Shown in pieces: positions 1-12,875 of a stretch of 64,000 nt of DNA (position 1 is the stretch's first letter; each line of letters opens with the position of its first letter). The notes beneath the pieces are model-generated. The model saw only the letters and a program-made list of their open reading frames with translations. It was not told the origin of the DNA and did not search any database. The translations under genes and the position numbers were made by a program. The DNA is taken from assembly GCA_950295325.1 (NCBI GenBank), contig OX485804.1, positions 63,952,533-64,016,532 on the forward strand, read 5' to 3'. Source of the stretch: Polytrichum commune. Its lineage: Eukaryota; Streptophyta; Polytrichopsida; Polytrichales; Polytrichaceae.

Positions 1-3000
1 TGATTGTGGACTATGGATTGGTTGTAGTTAGCATCTAAAAATTGTGTAACCATAATAATACTTTACCTAAAATAGAACCAAAACATAAACCACAACCACA
101 TTACCCTATTGTAAGCAACATGTCGTTCGCTCACACTTAAAACTTGTCCTAAATATGCTTATGCTTAATTCATTCATGCCAGTTTGATCTCACAAGATTA
201 AATCAAGGACTTTGAAGTTGATTTCGATTCCAAATCAACTTCAAAAAGAAAAGTGTAAGCTTTAAATGGGAATGACAACTAATACTTTAAGAGAACGTTG
301 GGTTGATAATTTGCCAAGGTTGTCACTGGTCACGTAGAGCTCATTAATCGTGGAGATATATATGTATTCTAGCGAACATTGAAAGCCCTTCCATAGATTT
401 GAGGTGAAATAAACTTCTTAATTTATCTTTTGGGTCCCAATACATAAATTTGGGGCCCAAAAGGCTAATCCCAATACGTCTTTCACTCACATAAATGCAG
501 ACTATAATACGTTTCATTGCATTACATTTCCACTTCCAAAATGGATCATCTTTGAATGGGAATCTCCAACCCAAAGTTGACTTGCTTTACCATTATAACT
601 CTAATCAAAGCCATGGTTCACACATGTTGGTAAACCTAAATCCACTGGTAGCTTTACCTAGAAATGTGGTTAAATTAGCTACATGCACCAACTGACCCAT
701 CTTCATACTTAGAGGCAACTTAACCTTTTGTATCACGTAACATGATTACACTAATCTACATGTGGGAAACATGACGACTAAGTTGTCGCCTCTTAGTATC
801 CATAGATCCATCTTCTCACACATATTGTGCGAGGGAGGTTGACTATGTATATATATTCACACATGGAGGCAAAACTAAGCTCACCCATGTTGGGCATCTG
901 ATAGGTTTACCACAAAAGTAGCCTTATCTTTTCCAAGATTGGAGGTGAGTTCTTTTCATAGCTTACCATATTAATGTTAGGTTAACATTGGCACGATTGA
1001 ACATACAGACCATTAACTAGAAATAAGCTCAAAATCACAAAATAGTATGCACTTTATCACCAATGTTGTATTAGTATCATTTGTTTTTTTTGTCAATACC
1101 AGATTGGTACGAGTATGCAACAATTGATAAAATTATGCACTAAAGTTACATTGGTGCATCGACTGCTATACTAATGTTTTAAACCGATCTTAGACATTGT
1201 TAACACTCTGATATGAAATCTAAGCTCCAAGTTTGGGTATCAGGCATGTTTGATATAATAGTATAGCATTAATTCATACCTAATGTAACATAACAATACC
1301 GGTCCATCATTGGTTAACTTGCCACCCGTGATAAAGAATTGACCAGGTATTTGAAAATGACGTTGTTGATATAGTGTAGAGGGTTCATAAAGATCTGCTT
1401 ACGTCATTGAAAATACCGTAGTTCACTGGTTCTGACCACGTTACGCCATTTGCTTGAGTACCCTTGTGGGGTCCTTTCCAAGACCTCGAGTTCCCAACTT
1501 CTAGGGCTATCATCACGGCTACTTCAAACTATACAATCAAAGCAAGGTACCAATTTCAAGACCGTGGCCGCGATCGTGGTATTATTTTGCAATTCACTTA
1601 AAATTTGTGGCGCTATTTTGGGCACCCCCAACTCCACATACTATTTTGGCCATTGGATAAGACCAGGATTTTTCTCGTTGGTTAGCAATTGCAAATTGCA
1701 AAGATGTCCTTTCAAATTTTGGAATTGGAGTTGAGATGCAAAAATTACAAGAGGTCAGATTGAAGATGTTATTTCTCTTTAAGTGATGAGTGGGATTGAG
1801 TTGAGATGAATGAAACTTAAGTCTGTAGAGAACAAATTTTTATCAGACCTCCCTAAAATGTGTGGAGGAAAGTGAAATTCTCACTTTGCATGTAAGTACT
1901 ACATGGACATAGTAGGTTACCTTTCCTTTTTCAGGGATATTAACTTACGACTTGAACTCCCAACCACATTTTGGGAGGATTATTGCATTCAAACAACCCT
2001 CTTTAAATTCAACCACTATAAATATTGAAAACCGTCTATAGCATATATATCTTAAACTAATTTGAAATCTGCATTAGCTTTGATATCCCAAATCTTCAGT
2101 GGAGGCAAGCCACTTTTATTATAAACCTATAAGAGGTGTGATTTTGATGTGGATGGATGAGAGCTACGATCATTTGCAACACTCCTCGCTGACCCCATGC
2201 CAATCCATGCATCCCTTATAGACAACTAAAGACTCTAGTCGAAACCAATCCATTATAGGTTCGTGGTTAATCCCAATTTGACCTCATCAAATTGATACTA
2301 ATTTCGGGATCAGTCTATGATATAGGTTATTGTACTCTCGCCTTCTAAATGCATGAGCTTACATGGTTAGTAACCCTTACTCACCAAGCCCTACATCCAC
2401 ACAAGGTCTTGCAAGTCTTGTATCTAGCAAACTCCATAGTATGATTTTTTGGTAGTTGGTTCATGTTTTTGGGCGTCTATGCATGTAATCTTGTATACAG
2501 CACTCTAGATGAAGGGACTCTAGTCAAATCAAGCCTCCTATATGCTAAGGGTTGATTCATTCCAGTTGACTCCTACTAGACCAATTCGGGATATATATGA
2601 CATTTTGATGATAGCGATTATTATAATTAACAATCTTGGCACTCTGCATTTTCACTTTCTTGATGGATAAGTTTCCTAAATGCCATGAACCTCTAACATG
2701 AGCACCATGGACTCTTCTTGGTATCTAAAGTCTCATCTCAGTACACCCTAAACTCCATAATATCAACCCCCATAATGTCACACATTCTCTAATATTCTGA
2801 AACCCTAGGGAACAGATGTCCGTTGTTCAAATCTCACTCCTTATTGTCACATTTCTCTTCCTTATATCATAAAATTTGTCATTAATGCAAACCACCAAAG
2901 AAGTCAACCCACATCCTCGCATTGCGCCATGTGTCAACATGTGGAATGTCTTCTTCTTCTTCTTCTTCCTCTTCTTATGCCACTTGTTGAATGTTGGTGC

Positions 3001-3559
3001 ATGCATTCGCCACATCGCCCGGGAAGGCCAAGTGGAGTGGACCACACTAGCGTAGGTGACGGGAGAACAAATTTAAATTATCCTCACATCTCCTTTGTGT
3101 TATTCCATAATATCACATGCTACACAATTTCTATAGTATCAGGCATCCATGTTAACACTACAAAACTATGTAATATCATGTGCACTTTGGTTGCCACAGT
3201 CGTGATACTACGGAGTTTAGAGTGTAATACGATACTTAATGATATGAAACCTCGATTATACAACGCATTTGCCATCGACCAAACTTTGTAGTGTTAGTCT
3301 AACTCCACATTACGACTACAACGCTCATACTATGACATTGTTTAGGTCCAATGTGTCCTATAATAGAGGTAATTAATGTGCATATGTGATGGGACCCACA
3401 TATTGATTTGCCTTGAGATCAGGACGTTGTGCCAAGTACTTAACGAATTCATCAATAGGTTAACTAATTTTAACTCAAGTTACTTGTCTAACATTTTGGT
3501 TCTAGAAAAAACGTTGCACTTTTGAACCTTTGGGTTTGGGTGGAGGTTGAAGAGGTTAA
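1..3559. other. intergenic, no gene recognised
   Basis: AT-rich sequence in which the open frames are short, overlap on both strands and show no recognisable domain. One small perfect hairpin (14-nt arms, 211-224 and 232-245) is visible. The stretch 3220-3360, just before the pogo-like transposase remnant, has a TIR-like motif (CCTCGATTATACAACGC) that may belong to that element. Confidence 0.6.
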
Positions 3560-4735
3560 CCAAGATGCCACTTTTGATTTTGTGATATGCACCAGAAGAT
3601 GTTTACAATATGGATGAGGTTGGTTAATTTGATCATGCCCAACCAAACAAGACACTAGTGCAACAAAAGCTTGTGGGTGCAAAATTCAGAAGGACCAAAT
3701 CACTCATGCTCTTGCTGTAAACATGACAAGTAGTCAAGCACCAACATGTTAAAACCTACAATTAAGTGCAAGTCTCTAAGCCCAAGATGCTTTGGAAGGT
3801 GGTTGCCAACAAATTATGTGTGATCATTTGCAAAAAAAAAGGCCCAGATGACATCATACGTATTTGGGAGTTGGATGGTGAGCTTCAATGTACATTTAAA
3901 ATTTCAAAAGCAAAAGGTATTTTATTATTATTATTATTATTATTATTATGGACAATTCTACTACTTATGCCCTCAAGCATGTTGTTAGTGGTGAATTATT
4001 TTCCTTTCAACCTTACACTTGAGCAATATTACTGTTGCTTTCTTACCACCTAATGTTACAAGTGGTACAACCCTTGGATCAAGGAATAGTTCTTTCATTC
4101 AAAGTTCAATATAAGAAGAAAGCTTTTGCAAGGGGTTCTTTCCCAATTTGATTCTTCTACTACTCACCAAGACTTGAGGAGAATAGTGCCTAATGTCAGG
4201 CACGTTATTATGTGGAACTCTCAAGTGTGGAGAGAGATGAATTTATGAATCTGAAACAGTTGGACGATGTCCAAGATTTTACATGCAAACTAGAGTGCCA
4301 ATTTTGCCATGGATGATGAATGTTGAGAAATCGAGAATGAAAGAAGCAACAAATGAACTAGTAAGTCTCATTCACATCTTTGAAGGTGAAGAAATGCCTA
4401 TTGAAGAATATGTGCAGTTTGCAGGGGAGGAAATTGTTGATGTATAGTGCAACATGGCTAAGTTGGTGGATTTGGCATGGGGAGACAAATCCATTTGGGT
4501 TTAGATTTGAATGAAAAGCCAATGGAGGGGAATGATGTGGTTGACCAACCAACACCAATTGTCAAGCTTCCTCAAGCTTGTGAGTATGCCCAATTACTTT
4601 CAAATTTTGCGGTGAAGTAGTCTTCAAAGTTTTCAATTGTAGAAGTGATGAACATGCAATCCTCTATGGATAAATTGAACAAAATGTCAATTTTCAACAT
4701 CAACAAACATTGCATGTGTGTCATATGGTGAAGAC
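3560..4735 (+). pseudogene. pogo/Tigger-type DDE transposase remnant
   Basis: Decayed transposase of the DDE_1 group (Tc1/mariner superfamily; pogo, Tigger, jerky, CENP-B-like), which cuts and pastes DNA. No single frame is open, but the family blocks occur in order on the plus strand through several frameshifts and stops. They are YAPEDVYNMDEVG (3586-3627), GCKIQKDQITHALAVNMT (from 3675), PRCFGRWLPTNYV (from 3782), MTSYVFGSWMVSFNVHLK (about 3850-3905), MDNSTTYALKHV (about 3948-3985), VQPLDQGIVLSFKVQYKKK (4065-4121), and the acidic C-terminal tail MPIEEYVQFAGEE (about 4420) to EYAQLLSNFAVK (about 4581-4617) and beyond. The first block holds the conserved DE and the fifth the conserved DN of the catalytic core. 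The N-terminal helix-turn-helix region was not found. A TIR-like segment (AACCTCGATAATACGAC, near 4878) may mark the 3' end. Confidence 0.85.
3921..3950. repeat. (TTA)n microsatellite inside the pogo remnant
   Basis: About nine TTA/ATT units. In the transposase frame they encode Leu/Tyr/Ile immediately before the conserved DN. This is where active relatives have a short Leu-rich strand, so the repeat probably grew from leucine codons. Confidence 0.9.
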
Positions 4736-5289
4736 ATCATCAGGGGACTATAATTTTTTTACTCCATATTATGTGATGTTGTGAGTGTATTTTTTCAACA
4801 AAAAATTTCTTTCATATTTATGTATCTCCATTAAGTATACAAATTGATATTTTACATTGAAATAGGCCAATTTTCTTGTAAACCTCGATAATACGACATT
4901 TGAGGCCAAAACATCACATTATTGAGACTATGACATTTGGACAATACAATATTTTCTTGTGCAACCAAATATCTCATATTAACCCCTAAGTTCCTGTGCC
5001 CAGTTTCCCTCAAAGCTGCCCAAAAAATGTGACCTCAATTTCAGCGACCGTACTTGAAGATTTGAAGTTTTTATGGCAAATTGAATTGTATAGGTGTTTG
5101 CAGGCTAGAGGTGACTACTCACAGTCCAAATTTAAACATTGAAGTTCTATTATGTAGGAGATTATAATAGGAATGTCAATAGTGGTCTTGAGGGGCATAA
5201 GTTCATAAATTAAATTAGGGTTTCTTTTTTTATTGAACCTCCACTCACATCGTCTCCAAATGAAAAAAACACGTTACCATGTCCAACTA
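4736..5289. other. intergenic, possible 3' end of pogo element
   Basis: No coding signal. It contains the TIR-like text near 4878-4975 (CCTCGATAATACGACATT, then ATTATTGAGACTATGACATT) that resembles Tigger ends. The matching 5' terminus was not proven. Confidence 0.4.
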
Positions 5290-5685
5290 AGGGTGACTTT
5301 CCATACATGCCACTCGCTCACCAGATTCTAGTGGGAATAAGGACAAACCCGCCTAAATGTAGATGAATTCTGATGGGGGTAGGGTTTGTGCTAGCTAGCT
5401 ACTCTCATCTTCTTAAATTTGGGCCCACCTATTAACCCCCTCCTCTAGGTTAAAACCTCCTACTCCTCAAATCGGTCTCCAATCCTTTGGTGACTGGCAC
5501 TTGTAGGTTAAAAGTGCTTCAGAGGGTGCATGGAAGTCTAGTGGCCCGTGTCCATGGCCCTCCACATTCTAGTAGGCCGCAAGAATGTGGGTGGTTGGCG
5601 GTTTGTGCTTATCTACATGCAAACACCTCCAACCCATTATTATCTAGAATCTAGTGGGTGAGCGGCCTACATGGAAACTCACCCT
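5290..5685. mobile_element. non-autonomous TIR element, about 396 bp
   Basis: The ends are inverted copies of each other over about 45 nt with several mismatches. The left end runs AGGGTGACTTTCCAT then CTCGCTCACCAGATTCTAG (5290-5333). The right end, read on the minus strand, runs AGGGTGAGTTTCCATG then CTCACCCACTAGATTCTAG (5685-5642). No transposase is present inside. No clear target-site duplication was found, so the superfamily is not assigned. Confidence 0.65.
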
Positions 5686-6839
5686 AAAAATTCCAACAAT
5701 AGATGTTTAGGAGATGTTGCGTTTGAGTGTCATGCAATTTTTTAGATCAATTGGGAATCATTTGCACATAGGGATCAACAACAAAAAAATGTTTAGGATA
5801 TGTTGCCGTTAAACCTCGGAGGTGACAAATGTCAAGTTTGCTTCGTGGACCGGTTCCACTACAAACCAATTGAGAGCACACTCCCATATTTGAATTAATT
5901 AAAATAAATAGTTGACTCTGTTGAATCGAAAGTATCCATGTCGTAGAACATAGCAAACTGGGACGTGAACAAGACGAGTAGTTGAAAGAGTCAAGAAACA
6001 GTCCGAACTAGTGTCAAAGGGGTCAAAGCCAACTGCTCACGACCAAATTACGGTTGCATGGAACATTAGGGGTTAAAGAGGGAGAACAACACATAATCTT
6101 GTCCATTGAAAAGGTGACAACACAATGAACTATTTTATAACTTATAAAGTACGACTTTTAAATGATTTGACTCCAAAAACAACTGAAACCAATCCATTAG
6201 TATCTAGTTGGAATGAATCGACCCTCAACTTGGTAGCTCGACGCGGACTTGTTTTTCTCTGGAGCCCTTTCATCCACGATGAACGAGTTTACATAGACCC
6301 CATGAACCCCCAAGCCCTAGCCTAAAGTCCATAGGATATGACACCCCAGTAACAGTTTCACGAATACCAATGCCATTCTCATTACATAGCCGGCATTCAG
6401 AGCAAAGGCCGTGACTCTCTGCATATGTAGCCACCTAGCTAGCTAGTCATGCTTGCTTACTTACATAACAATTGTCAAGTTTGCAGTGCGCATGTGAATT
6501 CTGTGTTTTGGATTTCTCTTGACAGGATCTGACTTCGTAGGCACTTCTAGCTGCTGCACATACAGGCATCGGGAGTAAAGAAGAGGAAGGAAAAGCTATG
6601 GAGTAGGCAGCTACCACTGTAGCCGTTCATGGAAACAATAACATCGCGGGCGGGCGGGGCGGGCCTACAATGAGGCCGCTTCTTCAAAGTACGCATGTTG
6701 TTTTTGCCCACCAAAATTTAAGAAGAAGTGGGTACGTGCAGTACTTACTTGTGGCATGTATATAGATATCTGCACCCAGTGTCATGTACATCTGTTACCA
6801 ATTTTATTCCGTGGTTGGGAACCAATGATCGCCACTTAG
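5686..6839. other. intergenic, no gene recognised
   Basis: No coding or RNA gene signal. Short G/C-rich patches (GGGCGGGCGGGG near 6649) stand out against the AT-rich background. Confidence 0.5.
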
Positions 6840-7060
6840 TAACAGATGAACCGGTGGGATTCAACACCTAACCTGTTGAAGAAAATTATCCATCATTTTA
6901 GAGGAATTTAGAGACTATACAGTACCTCAAATTAATAAAGGAAAACCGAGAGATGTAAAAATGTAACCGGTCGGACTTGGAAACAGTAGTAGAGATCTCA
7001 ACCGATTATTCCCAAACCTTCCCTCGACACTTGTCAGAACTCGAGGGCTTCTCGTGGAAA
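6840..7060 (+). repeat. dispersed repeat family D (CCGGTT-rich), copy 1
   Basis: Shares order and wording with copies at 25215-25410 and, inverted, 17970-18360. The common text is a GATGAACCGG motif, CATTTTAGAGGAAT, GATGTnAAnATGTAACCGGT, and TCnACCGATTATnCCCAAA. No coding capacity. It lies immediately left of a TIR element. Confidence 0.7.
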
Positions 7061-7100
7061 CAACTAGAAGTTGCAAGTTGTGTATAAGCATACAGACATT

Positions 7101-7767
7101 ACACCGTTTATGGCATTCAGTGTCATGCACACTGTTGGTGAATTGTCTAAACTAGATGCTTAGAGGTCTAGTAGTGTCAACATGACACTATTTGTCATTA
7201 TAAGCAGATAATGAAGCGCACAAATATTTTGATATGGTATTCAACGCAACACATTGGAGTTGCTTGACATGATAAATTTATGTTTTAGTGTGTAAGAGAT
7301 GGATACTATTGAGCATACTAATGTCAAGTTTCATGTCTTTATGATGTAGTATGCAAGGGAAAGAAAATATTGAGTATACTAATGACAAGGGACGTGTGTG
7401 TGTTTACATACTAGTATGCAACATGAAGATCATATTGAGAATGCTAATACCAATAGTCGTTGTGTTGACATGACATGTTTACATCTTAGTATGCAAAAAG
7501 GAAGATATTATTGAGCATACTAATGCCAATGGTCATGTGTTTACATTTATAGTAAACTTGTTGACCATTGTGTAACCTAGACATAGAGCTTTTAATATCT
7601 TCAGCATACTAATGCCAAGATATTCATATGCACACAAAAATGCCAAGTTTCATGAGGTTACACTAATGGTCAAGTTGTTGGTCACTAGTGTACTAACCTA
7701 GGATACACCTCATAAATAAGGTTGAGTGACCCTACTACACACGTAACACTTAATACCATAACAATAT
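7101..7767. mobile_element. TIR element family E, copy 1 (about 667 bp)
   Basis: The left end ACACCGTTTATGGCATTCAG (7101 on) is matched in inverted form by the right end, which reads TATATTGTTATGGTATTAAG on the minus strand. The interior holds about four imperfect sub-repeats built on AGTATGCAnnnnGAAGATnnTATTGAGCATACTAATG (7280-7620). It has no transposase, so it is non-autonomous. Relatives are at 22921-23718 and 57901-58096. Confidence 0.7.
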
Positions 7768-10700
7768 ATTAGTAATTGGAACTCCTTGTTTAGCTTCAAG
7801 TTTTCTAATTATGGTAAATATTGTGGGGCATGATGTTAATGGAATATTCCCCACTAAAAGCATTGGGGGTAATATTGTGGGTGCCAGCCCACACTACATG
7901 ATATTGGAGGTTCAAGAAACACATGATAACATCTCCTTCAATTCTTGCTTGATCTCCACAAACAAATAGTCTATCCAATAGAACATCTTGTGCTCTTTGG
8001 ACATATACCAAGACCGCCTCCTAACCCTTAGCCATTTGGACGTATTGACCATTCAAAGATCAATTGCATCCACCTTCAAGAAACAAATCCATGTCAATTT
8101 TTGATGTTTCTCCCTCAGCTTTTGAACTCATAAGTTTATGCTCTTTGGATGTGCATTCTCGATTTCTTTGAATTGGTACCTTTATCACAACTAGAAGTGA
8201 AAGAACGAGTGGTTGAAGGCTCAAGCATAACTAGCGCTGCATGCTACTTTCATGCATGAATATGGTGTATATTGTGGGCCACACTATAAAAATGCAGAGA
8301 GTAGGTCACACTGTACATATGGCCACATTATGTATCATAATCAATGTAGCGGCCACAATGGCATCCTACTTTAAAATTTGTAAATATGAAAACATGCAAA
8401 ATCTTGGAGGCACGATGATGAGATTGTGGAAAATTCAACCTTTGACCTAGGAGCAACTAACTAAGCACAAAGTCATATTATCTCCACCATCTTTACATTT
8501 TAGTACATGTTTTTAATGTTATTAAATATAACCTTATAAACTATTTTCATCTAGAGTAGCAAACATATCGTGACTTCATTGATGAGGGAGCCTCACTCTT
8601 ATGGTAATAATGTGTTCAACAACTTCATGATATCTCACTTCTGTGCTATGACAAGATCTAGAGTCTACTTATCACTTATGAAACCAAGGTAGGCATACCC
8701 GAAACCACTTCACACAACTAGCACTATGTACCAATCTCATACATTTGAAACCTCCAATGCATGACGGTGACACAAAGTGTAGGTTGCTTCAAATGCATAA
8801 TAATAGAACATAGTGTTGGTTGTTGGGTTCAATGTTGAGATCCATGTAGTTTGATGGTTTCTACACAAATTATCCCATTTAGTGCATGTAATTACTGAAA
8901 GTTACAAAATACTATAACTATTTAAAGAGATGCACTATTTGACCAAACAAAATCATTTATGTTCTATAATGTCCGAATTTTAGTACAAATGGAACTCCTG
9001 AGTAAGATGTTGTTGCACTGTGTAGCTCCAAATTGGCAACATGCACTAATTGGGATAATCAGTGTCCCCACAAGCCTGTAGAGAATTGGTTTCTACCGTA
9101 TCCCAATAGATTGTGGTAAAAGCCATGAAACCCTAATCCAATGATCCTCCTTTCTCCTTTGCAGGAGCCTATTGAGTCAATGGTCCAAGTTTAAGTCACA
9201 TAGACCATGTTTCCACTAATGAAGACTTATTGATAGTTCACAACTGATTCCGTCGGCTATGCAACACTTCCTTATCCAATTTTTTCATGATGACCTCAGT
9301 ATAATTTAACATACTTCAAGGTCCACCTCCATAAAGAGGACAGAATAGGACCTTCAAAGTATTTCATAACTTATTTTGGTTCATTTCAGCTATGTGCTGA
9401 AAGTTGAGATTTGAACATCAAAGCAATGAAGTTGAATGTCAAACTCTAGGCTTTTAAAGAACTTGGGATTCTTCTCAAGAATCACTTTTGGGTAGAAACA
9501 TACACAATCAAACTTTGTAACCGCGTCTATAAGATGTAAAGAGATGTGGTTTTCTAACTTAAGTAGAAAGTCTTAGAATGTCCGGTGGGTGTGTGGGTGT
9601 CATAAAATCAAAAAAGGACATTGTTTAGTCGGGAACATGGGATTTTAAAGCACTTGTAAGGGAGGTTATGGATTGCATGATCTCCTCGTCTTTGATAGTT
9701 TCTCATGTACATTTAGTTTCACCCCCTGAGCTTTGAACCTTTTGCATAAAGTAACACACATTGTTCATGTGCCATAAAATAATGGTGGAAAGACTAGAAT
9801 GTAGAATCTTTGCGAAGCAAACTTGTTGATAATGTTCTAAAGATCACATCCACACGGTCTAGTGCTACGCAATAACTTGGTAGACTTCATCAAGTATCTA
9901 TGAGTTTCAAGTGAAATAAATTCCTCATAATTTAGAATTACATAGCTTCCAGGTTGAAACTTTGAAAGATAATTGATATTGAGAATGAGATCTTATTCAC
10001 CTTAAACTAAGAAAACACGAACCGTATGACATTAAACTAGAGAAAATTAAGAGATGGTTATGTGTATTTATGAATGACACAAGAAAACTAAGTACCTCAA
10101 ACTAGTTTGATTGGGAATTGATACCAGATTAAGACACGTATTGACAATCATCTTACATGTTATACATAGTAATGAAAAGGTTATGTTAGTCAATTGCAGT
10201 GCAAGTTACTTGGTTGCAATGTACTAGAAACCCATATACAACCCACGTCATAAGTTTAGTGTCACATCTCACAAACCCTTTATTCATATTGGTGTGAACA
10301 CATTACTATTATTACTATTACTATTACTATTACTATTATTAAAAAAACACAAATGGTTTTGAAAAAGGAAGGGAAATAACAATAAGTGATGTACGGCCAT
10401 GTCGGGTAGCTCGGTTGTACTCAGAACCACACAAGGGGGAAAAGTTTTTTCTGTCCCGGCATCAAAGGAGAGCGGGGTATACCTCATACACAGACTTTTT
10501 CACTCCGCCTAGTACCTGAGCTTCCAAGAACGTGTGTTGTATATGACACAATTCCATGTTTGGAAAAGCGAGTCAAACTGCTTGGAACGGAAGCTCATGA
10601 CCCACGGCGAGGCGACGCGACACACAAACACAACCGATTGGATTGCTTGCTTGTTGTTGCAGCCGGGGTGGGTCATTTCATTTCATTCATGGGCCCGGGC

Positions 10701-10829
10701 CCAATGCCCTTCAACAACCCTTCCCTAGCTAGCTAGCCAGCCTCCCTCCCCTCGCTCGTCTTGACTACAGTAGTAAATTTGTAAAGTACGCTACTACTGC
10801 CACTTTCTATAAGAGTTCGGACACAAAAG
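7768..10829. other. intergenic, no gene recognised
   Basis: About 3 kb of AT-rich DNA with only short unsupported open frames. An ATT/ACT trinucleotide tract lies at 10302-10340. From about 10500 base composition becomes more GC-rich, with GGGCCCGGGCCC near 10691 and a CTAGCTAGCTAGCC run near 10725. Confidence 0.5.
10302..10340. repeat. (ATTACT)n microsatellite
   Basis: Alternating ATT and ACT triplets, about 13 units, in non-coding DNA. Confidence 0.9.
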
Positions 10830-11124
10830 ATGGCATCAGCAACATCTCCCCACCTCATGAAAAGGAGCCAACCCAGTTGCACGAAACTGCACCCTCCTTT
10901 CGAGACTCCGCGAATATTACTTTATTCATGTCTTTGGTATTCTCATCACTCCACTCCACTGCCCGGCCGCCTCCCTCCTTGCGCCTTTCGGGCAATAATG
11001 CAGCCAGCGCCCACGTCCATGTCCAAGGCTTGCATATTCCACAAACCCTTGTTGCTTGGAGGGTCACCAATCCTCGGCGGACAGCGAGGGGCCGGGCCGG
11101 GCCGTGCTGCGCTAGATGGCTCTT
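10830..11124 (+). other. unrecognised 98-codon open frame ended by a MITE
   Basis: An ATG-initiated frame in GC-richer DNA, 20 nt after a TATA-like CTATAAGAG (10807-10815). Its TAG stop is contributed by the MITE inserted at 11122. I recognise no domain, and overlapping frames of similar length exist on both strands, so this may be chance. If it was ever a gene, the MITE truncated it. Confidence 0.15.
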
Positions 11125-11559
11125 AGAGCATCGCCATCCATCCCCGGTTGAATTGAAAATCGGATGTAGAGTAGTTCGGTTCAGTCTGGAATCGCCCCAC
11201 CCATCCGCAAAACAAATGAACTGAACTACTCTACATCCGATTTTCAATGAATGTCTTGCAAAACTGAGTTGTTTTGCAGTGTACAAGCTGCCCTGAACTG
11301 CAGCGATGGGAGAACCAATTTACCCGGAGAAAAAAAATGGGGACACTGGTTTTGCAATTTACAAATGAAATGGTTGAGTTTGAGAAGTGACCAGTTGAAG
11401 CTCCTCAGGTGTCCAAAAATTACCCTGAAGAAAATTACCCTGAAAATGTAACGATGGGTGGGGCACCTGGACAATCTGCGACCTGAACTGAACTGAAAAG
11501 TGATGAATAGCATCAAAGCATCAGTTCAGGGCGCCATCATGGGTGGTGATGCCCTTAAG
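11122..11559. mobile_element. 438-bp MITE with 5-bp target-site duplication and internal hairpin
   Basis: Both sides carry the direct repeat TGGCT (11117-11121 and 11560-11564). The termini are inverted repeats: CTTAGAGCATCGCCATCCAT on the left, and CTTAAGGGCATCACCACCCAT read inward from the right. No transposase is inside. An internal inverted repeat (11152-11183 against 11217-11248, 32-nt arms with one mismatch, 33-nt loop) could fold as a stem-loop RNA. Family not assigned. Confidence 0.8.
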
Positions 11560-11564
11560 TGGCT

Positions 11565-12760
11565 CGTTTCCGTAATCGGACCCCGATCAATTTGATTGGT
11601 GTGGTGTGGTGTGTGGTTCGGTGAGGATCAACGAGCAAACACCCTAAAGGCACATGAGGTTGGGCTACGCCTTCAGATATTAACAACCACTCTACACTCA
11701 ACAGTGAACACGATTGGGAGGACCTATCTACCATGTTAAGAAATCAACAGACATGCACCTCCAATTACCATGATTGAATCGAGGGAGGTTCGATTTTCGA
11801 TCCAGTTTCTGTTGGCGTTTCATCGCAGATTTGCTACTACGACACAAGTGTGGTTGTTGTTGTTGTTGTGTGAATCCAATCGATAGAAGTTGGAGAATAT
11901 GAAAAAATAACCATGTAACACCCACATGCCTTGTTGTTGATGATGAGGCTATAGTAAAAGCAAGCCCTCTTAATGATTGATTCCCAAGTTTTAAAAAGAG
12001 GTGTAAGAGGCAAGAAGAAGGAAATATGTCATTAACCAATTTCTGAAGTTTAGCCCATGTGGGCCATCTAGGATATTGACCGAGGGTGCCCAAAAAACTC
12101 CCCAAACCTTGCTCTAAGCAAGGAGGGAGGGTTGTTGTAACTATTGTTGCATTTGGTGTTGCATCGACTAAGCATCTGGTAGACCTTACTAATTTGTCTA
12201 AGCAACGCATGAATGTCATTACAAATCCCCCTGCCACTAATCATGCGTGCAATGATGTCCAAGCTGAACCATGTACCTTGTTTTTAAGCCTTTCACTAAT
12301 TGGAACATCAAGGTGACATTAGCGTTTATCTCACGGAGTCTACCACACTCCGTGCTTCTAGGGAATTAGTTGGTGCGAAATCATCTTGATATACTTATGA
12401 TTTCATTAGCGTTTTGGCTTCCCGGATTTTAAAATCGATTTCATTTCATTTTATAATTTAGTTATTCTCAAATAGATTCTCATGAGTTAGATTTTAATAT
12501 GTCAGTTGGATCCATAGGTTGACTATTACCCATGACATAGGTAGGCATCTAGATTTTATGATCAAAGGTGTGCCATGACAAGAGAATGTACAATTTCTTT
12601 TTTGGTGTGGTTACCTCGTCATATAGTGACGAACTCAGTGAACGCAATATGTATGATGTCATTTCAATATTCAAATGGACAAATCTTAAATTGTAAGTCT
12701 ACAATTTCGCATCCAATATCGTGTGTGAAGGAAAAATTTAAAATAAATAAATAAATCATT

Positions 12761-12793
<33 letters not shown>

Positions 12794-12875
12794 GTGTAAA
12801 GAGCCAATGTGTCATCTTGTGATGATGAGGTCTTAGGGAATGATGACTCCAAATTAGATATTGAATGTTGGGTTT
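11565..12875. other. intergenic, microsatellites
   Basis: No supported gene. The longest open frame (minus strand, 11728-12237) has no recognisable domain. An AAAT-type run, (TA)n and (CA)n occur in succession at 12738-12793. Confidence 0.5.
12761..12793. repeat. (TA)n then (CA)n microsatellite
   Basis: TATATA... at 12761-12778 passes directly into CACACA... up to 12793. Compound simple repeat with no coding role. Confidence 0.9.

Noticed and set aside
2820-2850. GTTCAAATC resembling a tRNA T-loop or SINE B box
   Set aside because: No acceptor, D-arm or anticodon stem can be drawn around it.
10855-11286. 143-codon minus-strand frame
   Set aside because: It runs through the MITE terminus and hairpin and overlaps other frames on both strands, with no recognisable family.
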